Counted from the stretch's first letter, positions 8,682 to 17,326 are shown. The stretch: 64,000 bases of DNA from an uncultured Odoribacter sp. (GCA_944321145.1 CALUKF010000001.1:37080-101079); one strand, 5' to 3'. The notes: generated by a model from the sequence alone, not told the origin. Translations and numbers: made by a program.

Positions 8682-9282
8682 TACATTGAAAATAGCCATT
8701 GCCGAAACGTCGGTCATTGTCCGTAGCGGCTTGGCATTGGTACTGAAGCGCATGCAGGGCTTGAAGGTATTGCCCATCGAGGTGGTTTCGCCGGAATCCT
8801 TAACGGATTGCATGCGCCTCCACAAACCGGATATTTTGATAATTAATCCTGCTTTCCCGGGGTATTTTGACGTCCGGAAATTTAAGGAAGACCCCCAGCA
8901 TGCCGGCGTAAAATGCGTGGCTTTGCTCTGTTCGGTAGGGGATAATTCCATGCTGAAGTATTACGATGAGACCTTTTCCTTGTATGATGACCCCGAAGAA
9001 TTGAGAGAAAAAATGAACCGCCTTTTGGATTTGTCAGGACAAGAGGATGGAAACGGCGGGCAAGAAGTTTTGAGCAGTCGTGAGAAAGAAATCGTTACCT
9101 GCGTAGTGAAAGGGATGACAAATAAAGAGATTGCTGACACGCTTTTCCTTTCTACCCACACCGTAATCACCCATCGGCGGAACATTGCCCGCAAATTGCA
9201 AATCCATAGCCCTGCCGGCTTGACTATTTATGCCATCGTCAATAAATTGGTGGAGATACAGGACATCAAAGGTTACCTTTGA
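8668..9282 (+). CDS. LuxR-family regulator with degenerate receiver domain
   Basis: A 204-residue protein with an N-terminal receiver-like fold and a C-terminal LuxR/GerE helix-turn-helix (about residues 135-195, 'LSSREKEIVTCVVKGMTNKE' and 'FLSTHTVITHRRNIARKL'). The strand that should carry the phospho-acceptor reads PDILIIN, so Asn60 sits where Asp is expected, and the acidic pair near the N-terminus is reduced to a single Glu (AIAET). It is therefore probably not controlled by phosphorylation. It overlaps the hemerythrin gene by 14 bp, suggesting a dedicated partnership in a stress response to oxygen, nitric oxide or iron. Confidence 0.85.
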   Translation: MQEDDTLKIAIAETSVIVRSGLALVLKRMQGLKVLPIEVVSPESLTDCMRLHKPDILIINPAFPGYFDVRKFKEDPQHAGVKCVALLCSVGDNSMLKYYDETFSLYDDPEELREKMNRLLDLSGQEDGNGGQEVLSSREKEIVTCVVKGMTNKEIADTLFLSTHTVITHRRNIARKLQIHSPAGLTIYAIVNKLVEIQDIKGYL

Positions 9283-9292
9283 TGATTGGACA

Positions 9293-9325
9293 CAAAAAAA
9301 GGGATGTTTTGTACATCCCTCTTTT
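9293..9325. terminator. Bidirectional terminator between the luxR-type gene and hsp20
   Basis: GGGATG (9301-9306) pairs with CATCCC (9314-9319). It is flanked by seven A residues on the left and TCTTTT on the right. The T-run is strongest for the leftward (hsp20) transcript. Confidence 0.75.
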
Positions 9326-9341
9326 GATGAATTGTTTATCG

Positions 9342-9770
9342 TCACTTGATTTCAATGGTTTTGCCTTCTTTGCTTTCAGGTGTGATAACCTGTTTGGGCA
9401 ACGTGATGGTCAATACACCGTGTTCCACTTTGGCTTCAATCTTGTCTTTTTCTACGTCATCCGGCAAAATCAATGCCTGTTGGAATTTAGAGTAAGAGAA
9501 TTCGCGTCTTAAATAGCGACCTTCCTTCTTTCCATCCTCGTGTTCTTCCTTCTTCTCCATGCTGACAAGCAACTGGTTGTTGTTGTCCACCTTGATATTG
9601 AAGTCTTCCTTCGTCATGCCCGGAGCGGCAACTTCCACTTCGTAATTGGTTTCAGTTTCGCGGATGTTGATAGCGGGTGCGGTTGCATTTGCTTTTTCCA
9701 TCCAAGTGTTATCGAAGAAATCATTGAAGATGTCCGGTAACCAATTTTGTGTTCTTCTTACAGGTACCAT
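9342..9770 (-). CDS. Small heat-shock protein Hsp20/alpha-crystallin
   Basis: A 142-residue cytoplasmic holdase chaperone. A short N-terminus ('PDIFNDFFDNTWM') is followed by the alpha-crystallin domain (about residues 35-130, 'NYEVEVAAPGMTKEDFNIKV', 'GRYLRREFSYSKFQQALILP', 'HGVLTITLPK'), and the C-terminus ends in an Ile-containing tail. The length is typical of bacterial Hsp20. A GGAGG ribosome-binding site lies 7 bp before the start. The gene is monocistronic. No clear Bacteroidota promoter was found in its leader, so heat-shock control may use other elements. Confidence 0.93.
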   Translation of the reverse strand: MVPVRRTQNWLPDIFNDFFDNTWMEKANATAPAINIRETETNYEVEVAAPGMTKEDFNIKVDNNNQLLVSMEKKEEHEDGKKEGRYLRREFSYSKFQQALILPDDVEKDKIEAKVEHGVLTITLPKQVITPESKEGKTIEIK

Positions 9771-10104
9771 AATTCAATCCTCCTATTATTTTTTAGTTTA
9801 ACATTCTTGTTTTTTGGCTCTGCATTCATTCGCAAAGCCACTTTCTCTCTTTCAATTCTCATGCCGCGCCCTTGTTTTTATTGTACAAAAAGAAAGATTA
9901 TGTTTAATGTGTTGATATAGAATAAGGAGCGTGTTTTTATTGTATCTCTGTTGCTATCAGTTGCTTATGTAAAAATGTCAGCCTTTGTTTAGCCCTCTGC
10001 ACATCTGTCTTGAAATCGGAAATAATGTCAGTTTATTGCAAAAAAATAAGTTGGTGTTTCTATAAACCAACTTATTTTGTGTTACGGGATATATTTGCTG
10101 GAGT
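9771..10104. other. Intergenic region upstream of hsp20
   Basis: This 334-bp gap holds the hsp20 leader and, at its right end, the terminator for the leftward manC gene. No ORF, RNA gene or repeat was recognised. A TCTTTTTG-like near-consensus -7 element on the minus strand around 9885-9895 is too weak to call. Confidence 0.4.
10043..10078. terminator. Terminator after manC (bidirectional hairpin)
   Basis: AAAATAAGTTGGT (10043-10055) pairs perfectly with ACCAACTTATTTT (10066-10078), leaving a 10-nt loop. The A/T tracts provide a U-run in either direction. It lies 27 bp beyond the manC stop. Confidence 0.75.
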
Positions 10105-11169
10105 CTATTGCTTTCGACGGAAATATTTTTCAAAGCGTTTGATTTTGTCCTCGTCTTTGCGGTGGCAAATCATCAGGTAGTTGTCCTTTTCGGCAACGAT
10201 GAGGTTGTCGATGCCTTGGAGGATGACATTTTTGCGCGGAGGGACGTTGACGATGCAGTTGTGCGATTCGTTGAGGATGACTTTGGAGGAGTTGGAAACG
10301 TTGTTTTCCTCGTCTTTTTCACAAAGGGCATGAAAAGCGTGCCAAGTGCCGACATCTGACCATCCGAAATTGCCTTTGAGCACGTAAACTTTTTGCGATT
10401 TCTCCATGATACCGACATCGATAGAGACATTGTGGCATTGCCCATAAACGTTCCGGATAAAAGCAGCCTCCCCGGGGGTATTCAGCCGGCTGTCGGTGGT
10501 GAATAGGGCGTGGAGGTCGTACATGTGGGCTTTGAATTCCTGGATGATATCCTGTACTGTCCAAATGAATATGCCGGCATTCCAGAGGAATTCATCGGAG
10601 TCGTAAAACATTTGTGCCAATTCGGCATTGGGTTTTTCGGTAAAGGTTTTTACGGCTGAGATTTTCCGGGTGTTGTCTTTGGATTTTACCTGAATGTAGC
10701 CGTATTCGGTTTCTGCACGGGTCGGGGTGATGCCGATGGTTAGCAGTCCTCCGTGGCTTTCAACGAACGACATGCCTGTTTGCAGGTCTTGGAGGTAGGC
10801 GATGTCGTTGCTGATGAAATGGTCGGAGGGCAAAGTGACCATCACGGCGTCGGGGTTGATGCCTTGTATTTTATAGGCGGCGTAAGCAATGCAGGTGGCT
10901 GTATTGCGGACGTAGGGTTCTAAGAGTATATTTTCTGCGGGTAGTTCCGGGATTTGCCTCCGGGTGATTTCGCCGTATTCATTGCCGGTGACGATGAAGA
11001 TACGTTGGTTGGGAAAAATTTGGGCAATCCGTTCATACGTTTGCCTGATAAAGCTTTTTCCTGTGTGGAGGATATCTGAGAACTGTTTCGGGCACCGCCG
11101 GTTGCTGACCGGCCAAAAGCGGTTGCCAAGTCCGCCTGCCATGATGACGCAATAAGAGTTTGGATTCAT
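10105..11169 (-). CDS. manC: Mannose-1-phosphate guanylyltransferase
   Basis: A 354-residue nucleotidyltransferase making GDP-mannose from GTP and mannose-1-phosphate. The start at 11169 places the signature near the N-terminus (MAGGLGNRFWPVSNRRCPKQ); the longer frame adds an unlike, unsupported extension. Further family motifs are 'LLEPYVRNTATCIAYA', 'VTLPSDHFI', 'FTEKPNAELA', 'FLWNAGIFIW' and 'GNFGWSDVGTW'. It has only the pyrophosphorylase domain and lacks the C-terminal isomerase domain of bifunctional AlgA/ManC. GDP-mannose feeds GDP-fucose and mannosylated surface glycans. A -7 box TACATTTG lies at 11223-11230 on the minus strand. The next gene is divergent. Confidence 0.93.
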   Translation of the reverse strand: MNPNSYCVIMAGGLGNRFWPVSNRRCPKQFSDILHTGKSFIRQTYERIAQIFPNQRIFIVTGNEYGEITRRQIPELPAENILLEPYVRNTATCIAYAAYKIQGINPDAVMVTLPSDHFISNDIAYLQDLQTGMSFVESHGGLLTIGITPTRAETEYGYIQVKSKDNTRKISAVKTFTEKPNAELAQMFYDSDEFLWNAGIFIWTVQDIIQEFKAHMYDLHALFTTDSRLNTPGEAAFIRNVYGQCHNVSIDVGIMEKSQKVYVLKGNFGWSDVGTWHAFHALCEKDEENNVSNSSKVILNESHNCIVNVPPRKNVILQGIDNLIVAEKDNYLMICHRKDEDKIKRFEKYFRRKQ

Positions 11170-11314
11170 TCGTACTATATCGTTTAAGTTAAATTCTACT
11201 ATCTTGCTAACAAAAGCGATACCAAATGTAGCGTAAATCCGTTTATAATTTATACTTTTATCCTGTTTTTTTCTGCCCATGAGGCGGAATGTGAAGTTTC
11301 TAACAATCAGGAGT

Positions 11315-12052
11315 ATGAAGTTTTTGAATAGGTTAGGATTGTATATTATTTTTATTCGGAAGGCATTTAGCCGTCCGGAAAAACGGAGTGTTTACACGAA
11401 AGAATTGATGTCGGAGTTCGAAAAGTTGGGCTTGAATTCTATCGTGTTGGTGTTAATTATTTCTTTTTTCATTGGTGCGGTGCTGACGTTGCAGACGGCT
11501 TATAATATGGAGAATCCGTTGTTGCCGCGTTACCTTATCGGTTATTTGACCCGTGAGACGATGCTGTTGGAGTTTTCATCGACCATTGTGAGTTTGATTT
11601 TGGCAGGGAAAATTGGCAGCAACATTGCTTCGGAAATCGGCAGCATGCGGATTACGGAGCAAATAGAGGCGCTGGAGACGATGGGGGTCAATTCGGTGTC
11701 GTATTTGGTGGGACCGAAGATTATCGCTTCTTTTGTCATTAATCCGGTGCTTTATATATTCAGTGTGTTTATTGGCATCTTGGGTGGTTTGTTGTGTGGG
11801 ATTGTGAGCGGGGTGGTGAACTATGAGGATTTCATTTACGGGTTGCATTTTTCGTTTAACCCGTACTATGTGACTTATTCGATTGTAAAGAGTTTGTTTT
11901 TTGCCTTTATATTTACTTCGATACCGGCGTTTTATGGCTATTATGTGCAGGGCGGCGCATTGGAGGTTGGCAAGGCAGGGACAAAGGCAGTGGTTGACAG
12001 CAGTATCACGATATTGGTAGTCAATTTAGTATTAACTCAAATTATGTTGTGA
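11315..12052 (+). CDS. mlaE: MlaE-family ABC transporter permease
   Basis: A 245-residue inner-membrane permease of the Mla phospholipid/lipid transport system. It has the MlaE hallmarks: 'PLLPRYLIGYLTRETMLLEF', 'GKIGSNIASEIGSMRITEQ', 'EALETMGVNSVSYLVGPKI', and a late 'YYVQGGALEVGKAGTKAVV' loop between hydrophobic helices. The frame is open from 11279, but the start at 11315 gives the usual length and follows an AGGAG sequence. It overlaps the ATPase gene by 4 bp (ATGA), so subunits are made together. A periplasmic MlaD-type (MCE) subunit is not encoded here and must lie elsewhere. Confidence 0.9.
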   Translation: MKFLNRLGLYIIFIRKAFSRPEKRSVYTKELMSEFEKLGLNSIVLVLIISFFIGAVLTLQTAYNMENPLLPRYLIGYLTRETMLLEFSSTIVSLILAGKIGSNIASEIGSMRITEQIEALETMGVNSVSYLVGPKIIASFVINPVLYIFSVFIGILGGLLCGIVSGVVNYEDFIYGLHFSFNPYYVTYSIVKSLFFAFIFTSIPAFYGYYVQGGALEVGKAGTKAVVDSSITILVVNLVLTQIML

Positions 12053-12804
12053 TGATTCGGGTGGAAAGTTTGGACAAGGCTTTTGACGCCAAAAAGGTAT
12101 TGTCGGATATCAATGTTTCTTTTGATGCAGGAAAGGTAAACCTGATTATCGGGAAGAGCGGTTCGGGGAAAACGGTGCTGCTGAAGTCGATAATCGGATT
12201 GCATACAATAGACAGCGGCCATATTTATTATGGCGACCGGGATTTGGCAGCAATGAATACTCGCCAAGTGAAAGAGTTGCGCAAGGAAATTGGCGTAGTG
12301 TTCCAAGGGGGGGCATTGTTCGATTCGCTGACGGTATTGGAGAATGTGATGTTTCCGTTGAATTTGTTTTCGGATTTGACAGAAGGCGAGAAGATTAAGC
12401 GTGCGAAGTTTTGCTTGAACCGTGTGGATTTGTTTGATGCGGAGCAGCTTTATCCTTCGGAAATCAGCGGGGGAATGAAAAAGCGGGTGGCAATTGCCCG
12501 GGCGATTGTTTTGGAGCCGAAGTATTTGTTTTGCGATGAGCCTAATTCCGGTTTGGATCCATTGACTTCCATTGTGATAGACAATTTAATTAGCGAGATT
12601 ACCCATGAATACCAGATGACGACTGTGGTGAATACGCACGACATGAATTCGGTGTTTGAAATAGGGGAAAAGATTGTGTTTATCCACGAAGGCCGTAAAG
12701 AATGGGAGGGGGACAAGGATGGAATTGCGCATACGGATAATGAACATCTGAATGATTTTATTTTTTCCTCAGAGTTGTTTAAAAAGATAAAGAATGTATT
12801 ATGA
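12049..12804 (+). CDS. mlaF: MlaF-family ABC transporter ATP-binding protein
   Basis: A 251-residue ABC ATPase. Walker A is GKSGSGKT (about residues 34-41), the Q-loop is 'GVVFQGGALFD', the signature is ISGGMKKRVAIARAI, and Walker B is YLFCDEPNSGLDP. The Asn in DEPN is where most ABC ATPases have Thr, as also occurs in some MlaF-type proteins. The H-loop is 'VVNTHDMNS'. It powers MlaE in retrograde or anterograde lipid movement that maintains outer-membrane asymmetry. It overlaps mlaE upstream and the DUF4296 lipoprotein gene downstream by 4 bp each, implying tight coupling of the three products. Confidence 0.92.
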   Translation: MMIRVESLDKAFDAKKVLSDINVSFDAGKVNLIIGKSGSGKTVLLKSIIGLHTIDSGHIYYGDRDLAAMNTRQVKELRKEIGVVFQGGALFDSLTVLENVMFPLNLFSDLTEGEKIKRAKFCLNRVDLFDAEQLYPSEISGGMKKRVAIARAIVLEPKYLFCDEPNSGLDPLTSIVIDNLISEITHEYQMTTVVNTHDMNSVFEIGEKIVFIHEGRKEWEGDKDGIAHTDNEHLNDFIFSSELFKKIKNVL

Positions 12805-13649
12805 TAAAAGGAATTGCACTTGTTTTATTGGCATTTGCCTTGCCCTGTATTTTGGGGTCTTGCGGGGGAAAGCAGCTTCCCTTGGATGAGGAAGAATTTC
12901 GTGCCTTGTTGATTGACATGCACCGGGTGGATGGCACTTTGGCAGTAAATAAACGTTCGGGGAGGAGCAATGAGTTGAGAAATTATGCCTATTATAATGA
13001 TTTGTTCAAGAAATATGGCATCTCGCGTTCAGATTTCGATACTTGCATGTATTACTATTCTGCACGGAATGTGGAATTTTCTGCCATGTATGATTTCATT
13101 GTAGATAGCCTTAACCGTGAATTGACCGTTTTGGATAAATGGATTCAGGAATTGAAGGCGAACGATTCGGTTAATTATTTTCCGACACGTTTAGACACGG
13201 TGGCTTTGGATACGCTCCGTTTGGATAGCGTGGTGACGGTGGTGGTGGACAGCATCGTGCCGGGGTTGTATAAATTCAGCACGACTTTGCAGTTTGATTC
13301 CCTTACCCGAAGCCGGTCGCGGCGGATTGTTTCGTTTTTTGTGTCGGCAGACGGGAAAGACACTTTGCGGGCACGGAACATCATGGTTTATCCGGATACC
13401 TTGGAGCGTGATTACAATTGGTCGCAATATGCCGATTCGGTATATTCGCGTTTGGTCATCCGTTTTATGGAAGCGATACCGGAGGATGAGCGTCCGAAGG
13501 TTTACCGGAATGGCAAGGTGGTGAAAGGCGAGAAAGAAAAATTGTATGATTTAGAGGATTTTGGCGGACGCGCTTGGAATAATCAACTTTTCCGGCCTTA
13601 TATATCGCGTTCCACCGAGGAGCGTTTGAAGCAAAGTTTGCGAAGGTAA
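12801..13649 (+). CDS. DUF4296-type lipoprotein
   Basis: A 282-residue predicted lipoprotein (MIKGIALVLLAFALPCILGSC). Residues about 30-115 match the general pattern of the Bacteroidota DUF4296 domain: a helical region with 'FRALLIDMHRVDGTLA', 'YNDLFKKYGISRSDFD' and 'YYSARNVEFSAMYD'. The C-terminal half is rich in Asp, Arg and Ser and has no recognised domain. Its start overlaps the mlaF stop, so it may be an envelope partner of the lipid transporter. The function is unknown. Confidence 0.7.
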   Translation: MIKGIALVLLAFALPCILGSCGGKQLPLDEEEFRALLIDMHRVDGTLAVNKRSGRSNELRNYAYYNDLFKKYGISRSDFDTCMYYYSARNVEFSAMYDFIVDSLNRELTVLDKWIQELKANDSVNYFPTRLDTVALDTLRLDSVVTVVVDSIVPGLYKFSTTLQFDSLTRSRSRRIVSFFVSADGKDTLRARNIMVYPDTLERDYNWSQYADSVYSRLVIRFMEAIPEDERPKVYRNGKVVKGEKEKLYDLEDFGGRAWNNQLFRPYISRSTEERLKQSLRR

Positions 13650-13660
13650 AAAGCAGGAGG

Positions 13661-13993
13661 ATGGCAAGGAAGATTGCAGCAAATTACATTTATTTGCCGG
13701 GCAAGCCTCTGGTTAAGAATAGTTATGTGGTAGTGGAGGAGGGGCAACCGGTTGTGGTGGCAGATACGGGAGGGGTGTTGCAGGACTTGGCAGGTTTGGA
13801 ATTTTATGGGGGCATGCTTGTGGCTGATTTTGTGTATGGGCAAGAGGATGCTTTCACGGAGGGTGAGCCTTTGCTTCCGGTCTTGGAGGCTTTGTATGCA
13901 GGGCAGGAGGAGGTTTGCGGAATAGTTCTTATAGAAGGCGCCGACCTTCGCCATTTACAGTGGCAAGCCGGCGCCCGGATCAGAAAATTATAA
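13661..13993 (+). CDS. Short protein resembling an amidohydrolase without its catalytic barrel
   Basis: A 110-residue protein of unknown function. The first about 60 residues ('IAANYIYLPGKPLVKNSYVV', 'VADTGGVLQDLAGLEFYGGM') look like the N-terminal beta-domain of chlorohydrolase/aminodeoxyfutalosine deaminase-type amidohydrolases, and the end ('IVLIEGADLRHLQWQAGARI') looks like their C-terminal strand region. The expected PGFVNxHxH metal-binding stretch is replaced by 'VADFVYGQEDAF', and the whole TIM barrel is missing. It could be a reduced, non-catalytic paralogue or a gene damaged by internal deletion. It starts 11 bp after the DUF4296 gene, with an AGGAGG ribosome-binding site, and is probably co-transcribed with mlaEF. 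Confidence 0.55.
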   Translation: MARKIAANYIYLPGKPLVKNSYVVVEEGQPVVVADTGGVLQDLAGLEFYGGMLVADFVYGQEDAFTEGEPLLPVLEALYAGQEEVCGIVLIEGADLRHLQWQAGARIRKL

Positions 13994-14005
13994 GCACTTT
14001 ATTTG

Positions 14006-14590
14006 TTAGATTTTGTCTTTGACATTCTTGCAAGTGTCGCGAATGTTTTTCTCAATGTTGGAGACAGTGATTTTCTTTCCCTTCATCTCCAGTTTCTGTC
14101 TTGCAGTGACGGCTTTGGGGATGGCAATCCATAGGATAATGTAAATCACGACGGTAATCCCGTAGAACAATGCCAACACAATGAATGCTACCCGAACCCA
14201 CGCGATATTGATATCGAAATAAGTGGCAAGTCCGGAGGCGACGCCGCCCAGCACGCGGTGTTCCGGGTCGCGGTAGAGCTTGCGTTTCACCTCTTCGCGG
14301 GGCATGGTGGACTCTTGGGTATCTTCGTCGATGATGACTTCCGGCGTACCCATGGTTTCAATCACCTGTTCGATTTCCGGCAAGGACACCACTTGTTTGT
14401 GTGCTTTTTGCAGGAAGCCTTGCAGCAGTTCGGCGATGCGGCTTTCGATGTCTGCCATGATTTCTTTGCCGTCAGCTTCTGTCAGGTAGTGTTTTTCAAG
14501 GGTTTCGATGTATACTTGTAATTTGGCGCAGGCATCATCGTCAATGCAGAATGCTTGTCCGTTCAGGTTGATGTTAAATGTCTTTTTCAT
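14006..14590 (-). CDS. PspC-domain membrane protein
   Basis: A 194-residue protein. The N-terminal half is soluble and helical (about residues 1-95, 'AFCIDDDACAKLQVYIETLE', 'IESRIAELLQGFLQKAHKQV'). A PspC domain follows (about 105-165, 'KRKLYRDPEHRVLGGVASGL', 'YFDINIAWVRVAFIVLALF'), containing one or two membrane helices. A Lys-rich tail ends the protein. The start at 14590 overlaps the padR stop by 4 bp. PadR-PspC pairs of this kind are widespread in Bacteroidota and are thought to act in envelope stress; what this one senses is unknown. Confidence 0.87.
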   Translation of the reverse strand: MKKTFNINLNGQAFCIDDDACAKLQVYIETLEKHYLTEADGKEIMADIESRIAELLQGFLQKAHKQVVSLPEIEQVIETMGTPEVIIDEDTQESTMPREEVKRKLYRDPEHRVLGGVASGLATYFDINIAWVRVAFIVLALFYGITVVIYIILWIAIPKAVTARQKLEMKGKKITVSNIEKNIRDTCKNVKDKI

Positions 14591-14940
14591 AATGCTTCCG
14601 TTGAATTTTGTTGGCTGAATGTTTTTAATCTTTCGATGGAGGCAGTCAATTCCCTCCAAGAGTTTTCGAGCAATTCCAAAGTTTGTTTCCCTTGTTCCGT
14701 GATGCTGTAATACTTGCGGGGAGGTCCTTGCGGCGATTCCTCCCAGCGGTAGGATAACAGTCCGGCATTTTTCAGCCGGGTCATCAGGGGATAGAGCGTG
14801 CCTTCCACGACCAATATTTTCGAGTCCTTCAGTTTGTTGATGATGTCCTGGACGTATGAATCCTTCCCGGCGATGATCAGCAAAATGCAGTATTCGAGAA
14901 TGCCTTTGCGCATTTGGGCTTGTGTGTTTTCGATATCCAT
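14587..14940 (-). CDS. PadR-family transcriptional regulator
   Basis: A 117-residue winged-helix repressor. The PadR core is clear: 'QMRKGILEYCILLIIAGKDS', 'YVQDIINKLKDSKILVVEGT', 'LYPLMTRLKNAGLLSYRWEE' and 'GPPRKYYSITEQGKQTLELL'. The short C-terminal helix provides dimerisation. The gene is first in an operon with the PspC gene (4-bp overlap). A perfect inverted repeat overlapping its own -33 region (14985-15005) suggests that it represses its own operon until an envelope signal is received. Confidence 0.92.
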   Translation of the reverse strand: MDIENTQAQMRKGILEYCILLIIAGKDSYVQDIINKLKDSKILVVEGTLYPLMTRLKNAGLLSYRWEESPQGPPRKYYSITEQGKQTLELLENSWRELTASIERLKTFSQQNSTEAL

Positions 14941-14964
14941 AATGATTCAGTATTAATGATGCTG

Positions 14965-14995
14965 CAAATCTATGTATAATTTGTGTACTATGCAA
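14965..14995 (-). promoter_or_regulatory. Promoter of the padR-pspC operon
   Basis: The -7 box TAGATTTG is at 14965-14972 (minus strand) and TTG at 14993-14995, with 20 bp between. The -33 part falls in the spacer of the inverted repeat described separately. Confidence 0.55.
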
Positions 14996-15005
14996 TACAT
15001 AGTAC
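14985..15005. promoter_or_regulatory. Candidate PadR operator
   Basis: GTACTATG (14985-14992) and CATAGTAC (14998-15005) form a perfect 8-bp inverted repeat with spacer CAATA. It straddles the -33 element, a placement suited to autorepression. Confidence 0.6.
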
Positions 15006-15155
15006 TAATTATTTTAAGTATTGAGTATGAAAAATCATCAAACGTTTTCGTTAAAATATTCAGACAATAGGTGTTACGTGTGAAAAATTTGGCAAGAAAA
15101 AAGTAACTTTGTTGTCTGATTGCAGAAAGAATAATAACAATAAATACTATACGAT

Positions 15156-16676
15156 ATGAATAGAGTGCTATTAATGATTTTGGACGGCTGGGGCATTGGC
15201 AAACACGACAAGTCGGATGCCATTTTTAATACCCCCACGCCTTTTATCTCTTCTTTGACGGAGAAATACCCCCATTCCACGTTGCTGGCTTGTGGTGAGA
15301 ATGTCGGTTTGCCCGACGGGCAGATGGGCAATTCGGAAGTGGGGCATCTTAATATTGGGGCAGGGCGCATTGTCGACCAAGACTTGGTGCGCATCAACAA
15401 GGCATGCCGCGACAACAGCATTTTGCAGAATCCGGAAGTTGTCAAAGCATTCACTTATGCCCGTGACAACCACAAGCAGGTACATTTCATGGGTTTGGTG
15501 TCCGATGGTGGAGTGCATAGTTCCATAGAGCATTTGAAGAAATTGTGTGACATTGCCAAGGAATATCAAATAGAAAAGACTTTTGTCCATTGTTTTATGG
15601 ACGGACGTGACACAGACCCGAAAAGTGGTTTGGGTTTCATTCAGGAGTTGAAAGAGCACATGAACCGTTCTACTGGGCGTATTGCATCCGTGGTTGGGCG
15701 TTATTATGCCATGGACCGCGACAATCGTTGGGAGCGGATTAAGGCAGCATACGATTTGCTCGTGAAAGGCATAGGTACGCCCGTGCAGCACATCGAGGAA
15801 GGCATTCGCCAGTCATACGAGGAAGGCGTTACCGATGAATTCATCAAGCCGATTGTGCATATTGGGAGCGACCACAAGCCTGTGGGCGTCATCGAGCCGG
15901 GCGATATGGTCATTTTCTTCAATTACCGTAATGATCGCGCCAAGGAATTAACCATTGCTTTGACCCAACGCGACCTGCCGGAACAGGGAATGCAGACGCT
16001 GCCACTTTATTATTGCTGCATGACTCCTTACGATGCCACCTTCCAAGGCTTGCACATCCTTTTCGACAAAGAGAACGTGCACAACACGCTTGGGGAGGTC
16101 ATCAGCAAAGCCGGCTTGAAGCAGTTGCGCATTGCTGAGACAGAGAAATATGCCCACGTGACTTTCTTCTTCAATGGCGGGCGTGAGGAACAGTTCCCCG
16201 GCGAGATCCGTATCCTGGTGCCTTCGCCCAAGGTGGCTACTTACGATTTGAAGCCCGAAATGTCAGCGCCTGAAGTGGCAGACAAATTGGTAGAGCAATT
16301 AAACAAGCGCGAAGTGGATTTCGTATGTTTGAATTTTGCCAACGGCGACATGGTGGGGCATACCGGAGTTTATGCTGCCATTCAGAAAGCCGTGGAGACC
16401 GTGGATGCCTGTGTCGGGAAAGTGGTGACTGCTGCGCGTGACAATGGTTATGACGTGCTGATCATTGCCGACCATGGGAATGCCGACCATGCCATCAATG
16501 CCGACGGCACGCCCAATACTGCCCATTCTTTAAATCCTGTGCCTTGCATTTGGGTGACGGATGCCAAGGGCAAAACTTTGCATAGCGGGGTGTTGGCAGA
16601 TGTTGCCCCCACGATTCTGCAGATTATGGGCATTCCCCAGCCTGTGGAAATGACCGGCAAGAGTCTGATAGATTAA
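15156..16676 (+). CDS. gpmI: 2,3-bisphosphoglycerate-independent phosphoglycerate mutase
   Basis: A 506-residue cytoplasmic glycolytic enzyme interconverting 3- and 2-phosphoglycerate with two Mn2+ ions. It belongs to the alkaline phosphatase superfamily. Asp10 ([10 protein letters not shown]) and the phospho-serine Ser60 ([17 protein letters not shown]) are present, together with '[15 protein letters not shown]', '[13 protein letters not shown]', '[13 protein letters not shown]', '[12 protein letters not shown]' and '[12 protein letters not shown]', which carry the remaining metal ligands. The length is normal. A -7 element TAACTTTG is at 15104-15111. The following DUF3109 gene begins 24 bp later. 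Confidence 0.97.
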   Translation: MNRVLLMILDGWGIGKHDKSDAIFNTPTPFISSLTEKYPHSTLLACGENVGLPDGQMGNSEVGHLNIGAGRIVDQDLVRINKACRDNSILQNPEVVKAFTYARDNHKQVHFMGLVSDGGVHSSIEHLKKLCDIAKEYQIEKTFVHCFMDGRDTDPKSGLGFIQELKEHMNRSTGRIASVVGRYYAMDRDNRWERIKAAYDLLVKGIGTPVQHIEEGIRQSYEEGVTDEFIKPIVHIGSDHKPVGVIEPGDMVIFFNYRNDRAKELTIALTQRDLPEQGMQTLPLYYCCMTPYDATFQGLHILFDKENVHNTLGEVISKAGLKQLRIAETEKYAHVTFFFNGGREEQFPGEIRILVPSPKVATYDLKPEMSAPEVADKLVEQLNKREVDFVCLNFANGDMVGHTGVYAAIQKAVETVDACVGKVVTAARDNGYDVLIIADHGNADHAINADGTPNTAHSLNPVPCIWVTDAKGKTLHSGVLADVAPTILQIMGIPQPVEMTGKSLID

Positions 16677-16700
16677 GCGTTTCTCTTAAAGGGTAATGAG

Positions 16701-17297
16701 ATGATACAGATAGAGAACACCCTCGTGAGCTTCGATGTTTTTGAGAAAAAGTTTTGCTGCGACCTTCAAGTGTGCAAAGGCATCTGTTGCGTGGAAGGCG
16801 ATGCCGGCGCTCCTTTGGAAACGGGCGAGCCTGAAAAGATTGAGGCAAATTACGAGGGCATCCGTCCATTTATGAAACCTTCCGGCGTGGCTGCTGTTCG
16901 TGAGCAGGGTTTTGCCGTCATAGATGTAGAGGGCGATTTGGGCACCCCTCTGATTCATGGCGGCGAATGTGCCTATGCCATAGAAGAAGGGGGCATTTGC
17001 TGGTGCGCCATTGAAAAGGCATGGACGCAGGGGAAATCCTCTTTTCGCAAGCCTGTATCCTGTCATCTGTATCCCATCCGGATTTCCAAATACGGGGATT
17101 TCGAAGCATTGAATTACAACAAGTGGCACATTTGCCGTTGCGCCCGGGAAAAAGGCAGCCGCGAGCAGGTGCCGCTTTATCGTTTTTTGCGGGAAGCACT
17201 GATTGCGCGTTATGGCGAGGCATGGTACAGCCAACTGGAAGAGGTTGCCCATGAGATAGAAACGGGCAAATTGGAGATACCGCCGGAATATCGTTGA
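16701..17297 (+). CDS. DUF3109-family cysteine-rich protein
   Basis: A 198-residue protein of the conserved Bacteroidota DUF3109 family. The N-terminus carries a cysteine cluster (FCCDLQVCKGICCVEGDAG), with further Cys at 'GECAYA', 'GGICWCAIEKA', 'FRKPVSCHLYPIR' and 'HICRCAREKG', a distribution typical of YkgJ/Fe-S or zinc cluster proteins. The function is unknown. It lies 24 bp after gpmI and may share its transcript. Confidence 0.85.
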   Translation: MIQIENTLVSFDVFEKKFCCDLQVCKGICCVEGDAGAPLETGEPEKIEANYEGIRPFMKPSGVAAVREQGFAVIDVEGDLGTPLIHGGECAYAIEEGGICWCAIEKAWTQGKSSFRKPVSCHLYPIRISKYGDFEALNYNKWHICRCAREKGSREQVPLYRFLREALIARYGEAWYSQLEEVAHEIETGKLEIPPEYR

Positions 17298-17326
17298 AAA
17301 AACTGTGCAAATTTTCTCCGATTTTG

